Translations under genes and position numbers: made by a program
Part shown: in pieces, positions 54,859 to 64,000 of the stretch
How positions within the stretch are numbered: position 1 is the first letter of the stretch
How the letters are laid out: each line of letters begins with the position of its first letter
Origin: Thermobrachium celere DSM 8682
GTDB taxonomy: Bacteria; Bacillota; Clostridia; Clostridiales; Caloramatoraceae
DNA: 64,000 nt
Assembly: GCF_000430995.1 (NCBI RefSeq)
Contig: NZ_HF952022.1
Span: 76,655 to 140,654, forward strand
Reading direction: 5' to 3'
Notes under the pieces: generated by a model
What the model saw: the letters and a program-made list of their open reading frames with translations, nothing else
Told to the model about the DNA's origin: nothing
The model's database searches: none

Positions 54859-55686
54859 ATGGGAAGTGGTATTTTGGATAGATTACAAAGGAAAGAAAGA
54901 GTAGCAGCAATAATAAAAATATTATCCGATAACCCTAATAAGGTATTTAGTTTAGGGTACTTCTCAGAATTTTTTGGATCAGCACGTTCTACTTTAAGTG
55001 AAGATATTGTGCTTGCTAAAAAAGTTGTTGAATATTTAGGATGTGGGAAAATAGAGACTATATCAGGAGCAGCAGGAGGAGTAAAATACATCCCAGGTTT
55101 AAGTGATATAAACAAAGACGCGTTTTTAAAGGAGCTATGTGTAACTTTAAGTTCACCTGACAGAATTATTAAGGGTGGATATATTTACATGAATGATATT
55201 GTTTTTTCACCAGAGATATCATCAAAGGTTGGGTTGATACTGGCAAGTTACTTTATTGAAAAGAATGTTGATTATGTAATTACAGTAGAAACCAAGGGTA
55301 TACCAATCGCTCTAATGACTGCCAGAGCTTTAAATAAGCCATTGGTAATTGCAAGACGTGAAGTTGGGGTTACAGAGGGATCTTCAGTTAGCATAAATTA
55401 TGTTACTGGATCATCTAAAAAGATACAAAGAATGAGTTTAGGGAAAAGGGCCATAACAAAGGGAAGTAGATGTATTTTTATTGACGATTTTATGAAGGCA
55501 GGAGGAACTGCCAATGGAATAATTGAACTTTTGAAGGAATTCGAATGTGAATTAGTTGGGATAGGTGTTTTGGTTGAAGGGGCTTCGGATAAAAAACTAG
55601 TATCTGATTATATATCTCTTTTAACTTTAGAGACGGTAGATGAAGAAAATGGTATTATAAAAATTTACCCAACAAAAAACGATTAA
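54859..55686 (+). CDS. purR: Pur operon repressor
   Basis: PRPP-responsive repressor of purine genes in Firmicutes, 275 residues. Winged helix-turn-helix N-terminus (KIL SDNPNKVFSLGYFSEFFG, SARSTLSEDI) followed by a phosphoribosyltransferase-like domain with the PRPP motif RCIFIDDFMKAGGTANG. Two starts are possible: ATG at 54859 with a weak upstream site, or TTG at 54874 behind GGGAAGTGG; the latter would shorten it by five residues. It precedes spoVG, glmU and prs as in Bacillus. Confidence 0.92.
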   Translation: MGSGILDRLQRKERVAAIIKILSDNPNKVFSLGYFSEFFGSARSTLSEDIVLAKKVVEYLGCGKIETISGAAGGVKYIPGLSDINKDAFLKELCVTLSSPDRIIKGGYIYMNDIVFSPEISSKVGLILASYFIEKNVDYVITVETKGIPIALMTARALNKPLVIARREVGVTEGSSVSINYVTGSSKKIQRMSLGKRAITKGSRCIFIDDFMKAGGTANGIIELLKEFECELVGIGVLVEGASDKKLVSDYISLLTLETVDEENGIIKIYPTKND

Positions 55687-55714
55687 AAATTAAAAAATAT
55701 TTAGATAATTCAGA

Positions 55715-55740
55715 AGGAATTTTTAAAAATGTGTAGAATA
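55715..55740 (+). promoter_or_regulatory. Sigma-H-like promoter of spoVG
   Basis: AGGAATT (55715-55721), 14-base spacer, GAATA (55736-55740). This matches the -35/-10 layout and spacing of the sigma-H consensus (AGGAWWT...GAAT) and of the known Bacillus spoVG promoter. Confidence 0.75.
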
Positions 55741-55774
55741 CTATAAACTAAGCAACTTGGAAGGTGGTGAATGT

Positions 55775-56056
55775 ATGAAGGTTACTGATGTAAGAGTAAG
55801 AAAAATTACAAACGAAGGAAAGATGAAGGCAATTGTTTCAGTAACATTCGACAATGAATTAGTAGTTCATGACATCAAGGTTATCGAAGGACAAAATGGA
55901 CTTTTTATTGCTATGCCTAGCAGAAAGACTCCAGATGGTCAATTTAAGGACATAGCACATCCAATCAACTCAGAAACAAGAGAAAAAATACAACAAGCAA
56001 TACTTGCAGAATACGAAAAAGCTAAAAATAATCTAGAAAACGCTGAAGAAAAATAA
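55775..56056 (+). CDS. spoVG: SpoVG, sporulation/septation regulator
   Basis: 93-residue nucleic-acid-binding regulator affecting septation and sporulation. The family core [30 protein letters not shown]-like strands and [24 protein letters not shown] are intact. ATG at 55775 follows GGAAGGTGGTGA. A sigma-H-like promoter lies upstream, as expected from Bacillus. A hairpin terminator follows, so glmU needs its own promoter or readthrough. Confidence 0.96.
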   Translation: MKVTDVRVRKITNEGKMKAIVSVTFDNELVVHDIKVIEGQNGLFIAMPSRKTPDGQFKDIAHPINSETREKIQQAILAEYEKAKNNLENAEEK

Positions 56057-56057
56057 T

Positions 56058-56090
56058 AAAGGGGAAGCGAAAGCTTCCTTTTTATTTTTG
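56058..56090 (+). terminator. Terminator after spoVG
   Basis: AAAGGGGAAGC and GCTTCCTTTTT around GAAA, then ATTTTTGG. Confidence 0.82.
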
Positions 56091-56209
56091 GAATTTTTTT
56101 AATATTATTCATTTAAGTTTTTTTGAGCTATTTTAATTGAATAAATTAAGTTTATAGACTATAATAAAATAGGTATTATAATTTAATATTTAAGGATGAG
56201 GTGCTAAAT

Positions 56210-57583
56210 ATGAGTAACTGTTATGGTTTGATATTAGCAGCTGGTGAAGGTAAAAGAATGAAGTCAAATTTACCAAAAGTACTTCATAGAGTCTGTGGTA
56301 AACCAATGCTTTTTCACGTCATTGATGCACTAAAGGGTGCAAATGTTGATGATTTTATCGTTGTCGTTGGACATAAGGCAGATATTGTTAGAGCACATCT
56401 TAAAGAAAACATCAAAACGGCGTATCAAGATAGACAGCTAGGAACAGGACATGCAGTAATGTGCTGTAGTGATTTCCTTAAGGATAAGGATGGAACTGTT
56501 ATTGTTCTTGCTGGAGATGCACCACTTATTACTGCAGAAACAATAAGTAATGTCTTTAAATTCCACGTTGACGGAGGATATAAAGTAACTGTACTTACAG
56601 GTGATGTTGAAAACCCAACTGGTTTTGGAAGAATAGTTAGAGACCAAAATGGAAATATAGAAAAGATAGTTGAACACAAGGATGCAAATCAGGATGAGCT
56701 TAATATAAAGGAAGTTAATTCAGGTATTTATTGTTTTGATATAAAACTACTACTAGAATCATTAAATAAATTAGATAATAATAACGCTCAAGGGGAATAT
56801 TATTTAACAGATGTAATTGAAATATTAAAGAAACAGGGGCATAAAGTAGGGGCATATAAGGTTGATTTTACTGAATTTATGGGAGTAAATTCACGTATAC
56901 AGCTTGCTGAAGCAAGTGAAGTTATGAGAAGAAGAATAGTTAAAAAATTAATGGATGAGGGAGTAACATTTATAGATCCTAACAATACTTATATAGATTC
57001 TGAAGTTAAAATAGGTAGAGATACAATAATATATCCAGGATGCGTAATAGAGGGTAATACAGAAATAGGTGAAGAATGTATAATAGGTCCTAACTCAAGA
57101 ATAGTTAATTCAAAAATACACAATGGTGTAGAAGTGCAAAGTTCAGTTGTTTTAGACAGTATAGTTTATGATAATGCTACTGTTGGACCATTTGCCTACA
57201 TAAGACCAGAGAGTGAAATAGGAAAGAATGTTAAGATAGGTGATTTTGTTGAAATTAAGAAGTCTAAAATAGGTGATGATACAAAGGTATCACACTTAAC
57301 ATATATAGGTGATGCAGAAGTTGGACGTGGATGTAATTTTGGATGTGGTACAGTTGTAGTAAATTATGATGGCACAAACAAACATAAAACAATCGTAAAG
57401 GACCATGCGTTTATAGGATGTAATACTAACTTAGTAGCACCTGTAGTTGTTGAAGAAAATGCATATATTGCAGCAGGTTCAACCATCACTGAAAATGTGC
57501 CAAGCGGAGCCCTTGCTATTGCAAGAGCAAAACAAGTCAATAAAGAAGGTTGGCTTGAAAAAAAGGGTATCTGGAAAAAATAG
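56210..57583 (+). CDS. glmU: Bifunctional GlcN-1-P acetyltransferase / UDP-GlcNAc pyrophosphorylase
   Basis: Makes UDP-GlcNAc for cell-wall synthesis. 457 residues: uridylyltransferase domain with [28 protein letters not shown] and LAGDAPLI, then a left-handed beta-helix acetyltransferase domain from about residue 250 ([34 protein letters not shown]). The start is ATG at 56210 behind GATGAGGTG; the GTG at 56201 lies inside that site. It precedes prs by 16 bases. Confidence 0.96.
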   Translation: MSNCYGLILAAGEGKRMKSNLPKVLHRVCGKPMLFHVIDALKGANVDDFIVVVGHKADIVRAHLKENIKTAYQDRQLGTGHAVMCCSDFLKDKDGTVIVLAGDAPLITAETISNVFKFHVDGGYKVTVLTGDVENPTGFGRIVRDQNGNIEKIVEHKDANQDELNIKEVNSGIYCFDIKLLLESLNKLDNNNAQGEYYLTDVIEILKKQGHKVGAYKVDFTEFMGVNSRIQLAEASEVMRRRIVKKLMDEGVTFIDPNNTYIDSEVKIGRDTIIYPGCVIEGNTEIGEECIIGPNSRIVNSKIHNGVEVQSSVVLDSIVYDNATVGPFAYIRPESEIGKNVKIGDFVEIKKSKIGDDTKVSHLTYIGDAEVGRGCNFGCGTVVVNYDGTNKHKTIVKDHAFIGCNTNLVAPVVVEENAYIAAGSTITENVPSGALAIARAKQVNKEGWLEKKGIWKK

Positions 57584-57599
57584 CATAGGAGGCGTTTTT

Positions 57600-58553
57600 A
57601 TGATAACACATGGCAAGAACATCAAAATATTTACAGGTAATTCCCATCCAGAGCTTGCAAAGGAAATAGCTGATATCGTTGGAGTTGGCTTAGGCAATGC
57701 AAATGTTGGAAGATTCAGCGATGGAGAAATATCTGTAGATATTAATGAAACAGTTAGAGGTGCAGATGTTTTTGTTGTTCAGTCAACATGTGCACCAGTA
57801 AATGATAATTTAATGGAGCTTTTAATTATGATGGATGCTTTTAAAAGAGCATCTGCTGGTAGAATAACTGCTGTTATTCCATACTATGGATATGCAAGAC
57901 AGGATAGAAAGGCTAAAGCAAGGGATCCAATTACTGCAAAGCTTGTGGCAGATCTTTTAACTGCTGCAGGAGCTGATAGAGTTTTAACTATGGATCTACA
58001 TGCAGCACAAATACAGGGATATTTTAATATTCCTGTAGACCATCTATTAGGTGTACCATTGCTTGCAAAGTACTTCCAAGGATTTAATTTAGATGAAGAT
58101 GAAATAGTTGTAGTTTCACCAGATTTAGGTAGTGTAACAAGGGCTAGAAAGTTCGCAGATAGATTACATGCTCCTATTGCTATTATTGATAAGAGAAGAC
58201 CTAAAGCGAATGTTTCTGAGATAATGAACGTAATTGGAGATGTAAAGGGTAAGGTTGCAATACTTGTGGACGATATGATAGATACAGCAGGAACAATTAC
58301 AAATGCAGCAAATGCCCTAGCTGACTTAGGTGCAAAGGAAGTTTATGCTTGCTGTACGCATGCTGTTTTATCAGGTCCAGCAGTAGAGAGAATAAAGAAT
58401 TCTGCAATTAAGGAACTAGTAGTTCTAAATACTATACCACTAACTGAAGATAAGATGTTAGATAATATTAAGGTATTATCTGTTGCACCAGTATTTGCAG
58501 AGGCAATTAAGAGAATTTACGAAGATTTATCTGTAAGCAAAATTTTTGAATAA
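57600..58553 (+). CDS. prs: Ribose-phosphate pyrophosphokinase
   Basis: Makes PRPP from ribose-5-phosphate and ATP. 317 residues from the ATG at 57600, after ATAGGAGGCG. Class I PRPP synthase motifs: [20 protein letters not shown], the ATP loop [21 protein letters not shown], the metal site [11 protein letters not shown] and the PRPP loop [10 protein letters not shown]. Co-transcribed with glmU; its product is the effector of PurR two genes upstream. Confidence 0.97.
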   Translation: MITHGKNIKIFTGNSHPELAKEIADIVGVGLGNANVGRFSDGEISVDINETVRGADVFVVQSTCAPVNDNLMELLIMMDAFKRASAGRITAVIPYYGYARQDRKAKARDPITAKLVADLLTAAGADRVLTMDLHAAQIQGYFNIPVDHLLGVPLLAKYFQGFNLDEDEIVVVSPDLGSVTRARKFADRLHAPIAIIDKRRPKANVSEIMNVIGDVKGKVAILVDDMIDTAGTITNAANALADLGAKEVYACCTHAVLSGPAVERIKNSAIKELVVLNTIPLTEDKMLDNIKVLSVAPVFAEAIKRIYEDLSVSKIFE

Positions 58554-58578
58554 AAAGAGCGGCACTTTGCCGCTCTTT

Positions 58579-58580
<2 letters not shown>
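58552..58580. terminator. Bidirectional terminator prs / gdhA
   Basis: AAAAAGAGCGGC (58552-58563) and GCCGCTCTTTTT (58569-58580). Confidence 0.9.
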
Positions 58581-59979
<1,399 letters not shown>

Positions 59980-60134
59980 TTACACCAAATTTTAACTTTT
60001 GGAACAAATAATTTAATAAATCTTTTAGAATTTTTGAATAATATATTAATTTAATATACTTTCCAACCTATAGCCTTGTAAATATAAGACAAAGATGCGA
60101 AAATAATATTAAGATAAGATAGGGAGGGATGAAT

Positions 60135-60812
60135 ATGGTTGAATCAAAAATATTAATAGTCGATGATGATGTTAATATATGTGAATTGATAGAGGTTTAT
60201 CTTTTAAAGGAAGGATATAAGGTATATAAGGCCTATGATGGAGAGACAGCAATTAAAATTTTTAAGGAAAAACAATTGGATTTAATTCTTCTTGATGTGA
60301 TGATGCCTAAAATGGATGGTTATACGGTTTTAAAGGAAATAAGAAGGGATTCTCAAATACCTGTAATAATGCTTACTGCAAAGGGAGAAACATTTGATAA
60401 GGTGCTTGGACTTGAACTTGGAGCAGATGATTATATGGTAAAACCATTCGAACCTAAAGAACTAGTAGCAAGAATTAGAGCTGTTCTAAGAAGATATAAG
60501 CCATCAAGTCAAAAAAGAACAATTGAATATAAGGATTTAGTTATTGACCCTGATTCATATATAGTAATTTATAAGGGTAGTAAAATTGAAATGCCTCCTA
60601 AGGAATTTGAACTGCTTTACTTTTTAGCTTCAAATCCAAATAAAGTTTTTACAAGAGATCAGCTTTTATATGAAGTTTGGGGATATGATTATCCAGGGGA
60701 TTCAAGAACTGTAGATGTACATGTAAAGAGAGTTAGAGAAAAATTATCCGAGCAAACAGATTGGCAAATAAAGACGGTATGGGGTGTTGGATATAAATTT
60801 GAGGTGAAATGA
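60135..60812 (+). CDS. OmpR/PhoB-family response regulator
   Basis: 225 residues. Receiver domain with acidic pair DDD at 10-12, phospho-acceptor Asp54 (LILLDVMMPKMDG), switch Thr in MLTAKG and Lys in YMVKPFEP; winged-helix output domain with KEFELLYFLASNPNKVFTRDQLLYEVWGYDYPGDSRTVDVHVKRVREK. The start is ATG at 60135, after GGGAGGG; the ATG at 60129 touches that site. First gene of a response regulator-kinase-HtrA unit. Confidence 0.95.
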   Translation: MVESKILIVDDDVNICELIEVYLLKEGYKVYKAYDGETAIKIFKEKQLDLILLDVMMPKMDGYTVLKEIRRDSQIPVIMLTAKGETFDKVLGLELGADDYMVKPFEPKELVARIRAVLRRYKPSSQKRTIEYKDLVIDPDSYIVIYKGSKIEMPPKEFELLYFLASNPNKVFTRDQLLYEVWGYDYPGDSRTVDVHVKRVREKLSEQTDWQIKTVWGVGYKFEVK

Positions 60813-60816
60813 TATT

Positions 60817-62223
60817 ATGAGAAGGAGCTTGTTTACTAAATTAATATCAGCGTATTTTATAATTATAGTTATCTCCTATAGTTTAGTTGCAGTGTTTTTG
60901 TCCTATTGGTTTTATAGGTACTACTACAACCAAAAAACAAGTTCCCTAATAAGAGAGGGATATATATTAAACAAAACAATAAATGATTATTTGTCTCGAA
61001 AAATTTCAAAGGAAAAGCTTCTTAATCAGATTAGAGTAATGGATGAATTGAGCAATGCAAGAATATGGGTTGTTGATAAATATGGTTTTTTGTACGCCTA
61101 TTCATCTAATGAAATGAAGGAGTTTATGGGTAAACAGATAACAGACCGAGAAATACACGAAGTTATCTCAGGAAACATAATAGTAAAAAGTGGAAGTTTC
61201 AAGCAGATTTTTTCAAAACCTATGCTTACTGTAGGTATTCCAATATATGTTGGGGATCAAGTTCAAAGTGCTTTGTTTTTACACACCCCCCTAATAGAAC
61301 TTAAGAATACATTAAAGACTGTATATTTTGTAATATGGATGTCAGCATTTTTTGCTATATTTATTTCTGCGATAATAATATATTATTTCTCTGAAAGGAT
61401 ATTGATAAGACCACTAAATAAAATAAATAATACAGCCAAAAGTATCGCAAAGGGTGAATTTGATAAGAGGGTTGAAATTATTTCTGATGATGAGATTGGA
61501 GATCTTGCAACATCCTTTAATTATATGGCAGATTCGTTACAGAATTTAGAGAATATGAGAAGAAGTTTTATTGCAAATATATCCCATGAATTAAGATCTC
61601 CTATGACTTCGATAAATGGGTTTATAACAGGTATTATAGATGGAACAATACCACAAGAAAAATGGACGTATTATTTAAATATAGTACATGATGAAATAAA
61701 GAGACTTATGAGGCTTATTAATGACATATTAGATTTAGCAAGGCTGGAATCAGGTGAGTTTTCTATTAATATTGGAGTATTTGATTTAAATGAATTAATT
61801 AGACAGAGGGTAATAAAATTTGAAGAAAAGATAAATAAAAAGAAAATTGATGTAAGTGTAAAATTAGTAGATAAAAAATTAAAGGTAAAGGGAGATAGAG
61901 ATAGAATAGATCAAGTTTTAACAAACTTAATTGATAATGCTATTAAGTTTGTTAAGGATGAAGGAATTATAGAAATTAAAACAGAAATAAAAGGTAATAA
62001 AGTGGTTGTTCACATTTATAACAATGGACCTGCAATTCCAAAGGAAGAGATAAATTATATATGGGATAGATTTCATAAAGTTGATAAAGCTAGACAAAAA
62101 GGTGCAGGATATGGACTTGGGCTTTCTATAGTAAGGCAGATTATAAATCAACATGGAGAGACTGTTTGGGTAGAATCTGGTGATTTTGGAACAAGATTTT
62201 CATTTACACTAACTTTAGTTTAA
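60817..62223 (+). CDS. Sensor histidine kinase
   Basis: 468 residues. N-terminal transmembrane helix (about 9-35), extracellular sensor region (about 36-165), second helix (about 167-192), HAMP linker (ILIRPLNKINNTAKSIAKGEF), HisKA with phospho-acceptor His257 in ANISHELRSPMTSI, and HATPase with N-box LTNLIDNAIKFV and G-boxes GAGYGLGLSIV. It starts five bases after the response regulator. With htrA next, an envelope-stress system of CssRS type is a reasonable inference. Confidence 0.94.
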   Translation: MRRSLFTKLISAYFIIIVISYSLVAVFLSYWFYRYYYNQKTSSLIREGYILNKTINDYLSRKISKEKLLNQIRVMDELSNARIWVVDKYGFLYAYSSNEMKEFMGKQITDREIHEVISGNIIVKSGSFKQIFSKPMLTVGIPIYVGDQVQSALFLHTPLIELKNTLKTVYFVIWMSAFFAIFISAIIIYYFSERILIRPLNKINNTAKSIAKGEFDKRVEIISDDEIGDLATSFNYMADSLQNLENMRRSFIANISHELRSPMTSINGFITGIIDGTIPQEKWTYYLNIVHDEIKRLMRLINDILDLARLESGEFSINIGVFDLNELIRQRVIKFEEKINKKKIDVSVKLVDKKLKVKGDRDRIDQVLTNLIDNAIKFVKDEGIIEIKTEIKGNKVVVHIYNNGPAIPKEEINYIWDRFHKVDKARQKGAGYGLGLSIVRQIINQHGETVWVESGDFGTRFSFTLTLV

Positions 62224-62297
62224 TTTATAACATTTTTCAGAATTTGTTCACAGTCTGTTTATAATTGATGGATATAATCAAGTTAGGAGGTGTGGTT

Positions 62298-63425
62298 ATG
62301 GATTATAATAATGGATCATGGCAAAGTGGAGTTAAATTTGTTGAAGAAAAAAGATCCAAAAAAATATTAAGGATTTTAGCACTTATATTTATTATCTTCT
62401 TTTCAGCAGGCATAGGGGGAATTATTGGAGGATACTATGTTAAGAAAAGCTATGAGGAAGTACCTAAATTAACAACTCCCTCTAACCTACAGCAGCAACA
62501 AATAACAAGTAATATTCCTAAAAATTCTATTACTAAAGTTGCTGAAGTTGTTGGTCCTGCGGTTGTTGGTATTACAAATAATGTTACAACATTTACAGGG
62601 AGAACAGTAAAACAAGGTACTGGTTCAGGAATTATATTTGATAAGGCAGGTTACATTGTTACAAATCAACATGTTATTGAGGGTGCAACTGAAGTATATG
62701 TAACCCTTGCTGGTGGCAAGAAGCTTCCAGCTAGAATAATTGGTGCGGATTACAGAACAGATCTTGCTGTGTTAAAAATAGAAGCTAAGGATCTTCCTGT
62801 TGCGAAATTTGGGGATAGCTCTAAAGTTAGAGTAGGAGATATTGCAATTGCAATCGGTAATCCGTTAGGTGAAGAATTTTCAGGTTCTGTAACTGCTGGA
62901 GTTATAAGTGCAGTTAATAGAAAAATGACTGTTGATGGAAGAACTTATAAGGTTATTCAAACTGATGCGTCAATTAACCCTGGAAATAGTGGAGGAGCTC
63001 TCTGCAATGAAGCTGGTGAAGTAATAGGTATAAATAGTTTGAAGATAAGCAGTGCAGAAGGAATGGGATTTGCAATATCTATAAACGAAGCAAAGCCTAT
63101 AATTGAGTCATTAATGAAAAATGGCTATGTATCTAGACCTTTTATTGGAATATATTATGAATTTATAGATGAAGAAATGGCTCAAGAGTTTAATGTTCCT
63201 GTTGGTGCAAATATTAGAGGAGTTGAGAGAGGTAGCGGTGCAGAAGAAGCAGGAATTAGACCAGGAGATATAATGGTTAAGTTTGATGGTGTTGACATTA
63301 AAAACATGGAAGATTTATCTGATGCATTAGAGAAACATAAGCCTGGAGATGTTGTATCTGCAAGGATTTGGCGTGAAGGACAATATATAGATGTTAAGAT
63401 AAAATTAGGAGAGAAGAATAGATAA
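62298..63425 (+). CDS. htrA: HtrA/DegP-like S1C serine protease with PDZ domain
   Basis: Membrane-anchored quality-control protease. 375 residues from the ATG at 62298 after AGGAGGTG; frames from 62265 read through that site. One transmembrane helix (about 23-47), a trypsin-like domain with catalytic His125 (VTNQHVIEG), Asp155 (YRTDLAVLK) and Ser231 (INPGNSGGAL), and a single C-terminal PDZ domain (about 280-370; GSGAEEAGIRPGDIMVKFDG). It follows the sensor kinase by 74 bases and is probably controlled by that pair. Confidence 0.95.
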   Translation: MDYNNGSWQSGVKFVEEKRSKKILRILALIFIIFFSAGIGGIIGGYYVKKSYEEVPKLTTPSNLQQQQITSNIPKNSITKVAEVVGPAVVGITNNVTTFTGRTVKQGTGSGIIFDKAGYIVTNQHVIEGATEVYVTLAGGKKLPARIIGADYRTDLAVLKIEAKDLPVAKFGDSSKVRVGDIAIAIGNPLGEEFSGSVTAGVISAVNRKMTVDGRTYKVIQTDASINPGNSGGALCNEAGEVIGINSLKISSAEGMGFAISINEAKPIIESLMKNGYVSRPFIGIYYEFIDEEMAQEFNVPVGANIRGVERGSGAEEAGIRPGDIMVKFDGVDIKNMEDLSDALEKHKPGDVVSARIWREGQYIDVKIKLGEKNR

Positions 63426-63431
63426 GATGTT

Positions 63432-63510
63432 TATTACCCCTTTTAAGTGGAAATAATCATAAAAATTAAATTTATGAATAAAATTGTAAAAAGGCTTAAA
63501 AGGGGTAATA
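63432..63510 (+). repeat. Perfect 16-bp inverted repeat over a small ORF's ribosome binding site
   Basis: TATTACCCCTTTTAAG (63432-63447) and CTTAAAAGGGGTAATA (63495-63510), 47-base spacer. The right arm contains AAAAGGGG, the ribosome binding site of the 23-codon ORF at 63515, and is followed by A residues rather than T, so it is not a plus-strand terminator. Confidence 0.85.
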
Positions 63511-63514
63511 AAAA

Positions 63515-63586
63515 ATGAAGGGAATAGTAAAAATAGGAATAGTTGTAATAGTAATTTCAATTCTTGTATCGTTTATAAAATTATAA
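63515..63586 (+). CDS. Single-helix membrane micropeptide (23 residues)
   Basis: ATG at 63515 opens a 23-codon frame encoding one hydrophobic helix (IVKIGIVVIVISILVSFI) with Lys at each end, followed by a terminator. The ribosome binding site (AAAAGGGG) lies in the right arm of the inverted repeat upstream. Position next to htrA makes a membrane-stress peptide possible. No homolog recognised; existence as a gene is inferred from spacing and terminator. Confidence 0.5.
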   Translation: MKGIVKIGIVVIVISILVSFIKL

Positions 63587-63589
63587 GAC

Positions 63590-63622
63590 TAAGTCCTCTA
63601 AGTTTAAAAGAGGACTTTTTAC
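63590..63622 (+). terminator. Terminator after the micropeptide ORF
   Basis: AAGTCCTCT (63591-63599) and AGAGGACTT (63609-63617) followed by TTTAC. Confidence 0.82.
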
Positions 63623-63706
63623 TTTATATTGATAACACAATTTTTTATGTTATGGTATAATGAAGTTCAGATACTGAAGTTATAAGTATTCATAAGGAGG
63701 AAAGGT

Positions 63707-64000
63707 ATGAAGTTAGTAGTTGGGCTTGGAAATCCAGGAAGAGAATATGAAAATACTAGACATAATGTTGGATTTGATGTGATAGATCATTTAGCAGACT
63801 CTGTTTGCACAAATGTAAATAAGATTAAATTTAAAGGTTTAGTTGGAGAATTCCTTTACGAAGGAGAAAAAATTATTCTTTTAAAACCTTCTACTTTTAT
63901 GAACTTAAGTGGTGAAAGTGTGAGGGAAGCAAAGGAGTTTTATAAGTTAAATGTAGAAGATATAATTGTTGTATATGATGATATAGCAATTGATGTGGGC
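63707..64000 (+). CDS. pth: Peptidyl-tRNA hydrolase, partial
   Basis: Releases tRNA from peptidyl-tRNAs dropped by ribosomes. 98 N-terminal codons are present, cut by the window end (family length about 185-190). Hallmarks: VVGLGNPGREYENTRHNVGFDVID with the catalytic His in TRHNVGF, LLKPSTFMNLSGESV, and DIIVVYDDIAIDVG with the conserved Asp. ATG at 63707 follows AAGGAGGAAAGG. Downstream of spoVG-glmU-prs in many Firmicutes, here with genes in between. Confidence 0.95.
   Translation, partial: MKLVVGLGNPGREYENTRHNVGFDVIDHLADSVCTNVNKIKFKGLVGEFLYEGEKIILLKPSTFMNLSGESVREAKEFYKLNVEDIIVVYDDIAIDVG

Overview
The window is AT-rich chromosomal DNA from a Gram-positive, endospore-forming anaerobe of the Clostridia. 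Evidence: strong AGGAGG ribosome binding sites, frequent GTG/TTG starts, AGA-dominated arginine codons, three T-box leaders, the purR-spoVG-glmU-prs block, a SpoIID-like gene, a sigma-H-like spoVG promoter, a short (archaeal-type) prolyl-tRNA synthetase and a MetS-type NSS small subunit. A Clostridiaceae or Caloramator-like host is a guess; no rRNA is present to test it. Both ends cut genes (ilvE on the left, pth on the right).

Layout. 1-13.6 kb: amino-acid supply and translation. It holds ilvE (partial), an ABC transporter under a T-box whose specifier reads CAC (His), speD, ptsG behind a BglG/GlcT-type antiterminator (RAT) and terminator, a Na+/alanine symporter, an MBL/beta-CASP RNase-like protein, asnS with an Asn T-box, an ECF S-component behind an unusual two-hairpin attenuator, DUF3842, and proS with a Pro T-box. 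13.6-24.4 kb: L-asparaginase, a zinc-dependent phospholipase C-like protein, a 2,416-residue DUF11 repeat protein with six tandem ~278-residue super-modules, a divergently oriented clostripain-family protease and a His-rich coiled-coil protein. None of the last four proteins has an obvious signal peptide. 24.4-27.4 kb: copper operon csoR-copA-copZ with a visible CsoR operator.

27.4-35.8 kb: an MFS transporter, an AraC regulator divergent from a PfkB-family kinase, a zinc-ribbon protein, arginase, one insertion sequence whose start region is folded into a hairpin, cardiolipin synthase, and a LexA-fold regulator with an altered catalytic lysine. 35.9-45.9 kb: NSS symporter plus a 32-residue MetS-like subunit, a membrane diguanylate cyclase, a PAP2 protein, SpoIID-like and Nif3-like proteins, a YkvI-like transporter and a lipoprotein. 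46-50 kb: an orphan MsmX/UgpC-type ATPase followed by CdaR-like and LacI regulators, then comB. 50-53.2 kb: an RlmI-like methyltransferase, PilZ protein, three tRNA-Pro genes and a ferredoxin-like membrane protein. 53.3-64 kb: murC, then purR-spoVG-glmU-prs and finally pth, with gdhA and a response regulator-histidine kinase-HtrA operon lying between prs and pth.

The main themes are amino-acid sensing by RNA (His, Asn, Pro), PTS sugar control, copper export, c-di-GMP (one GGDEF and one PilZ protein) and envelope/sporulation functions. The most unusual parts are the DUF11/clostripain locus, the tandem ACGAA-loop leader upstream of the ECF S-component, and a perfect 16-bp inverted repeat that covers the ribosome binding site of a 23-codon ORF.
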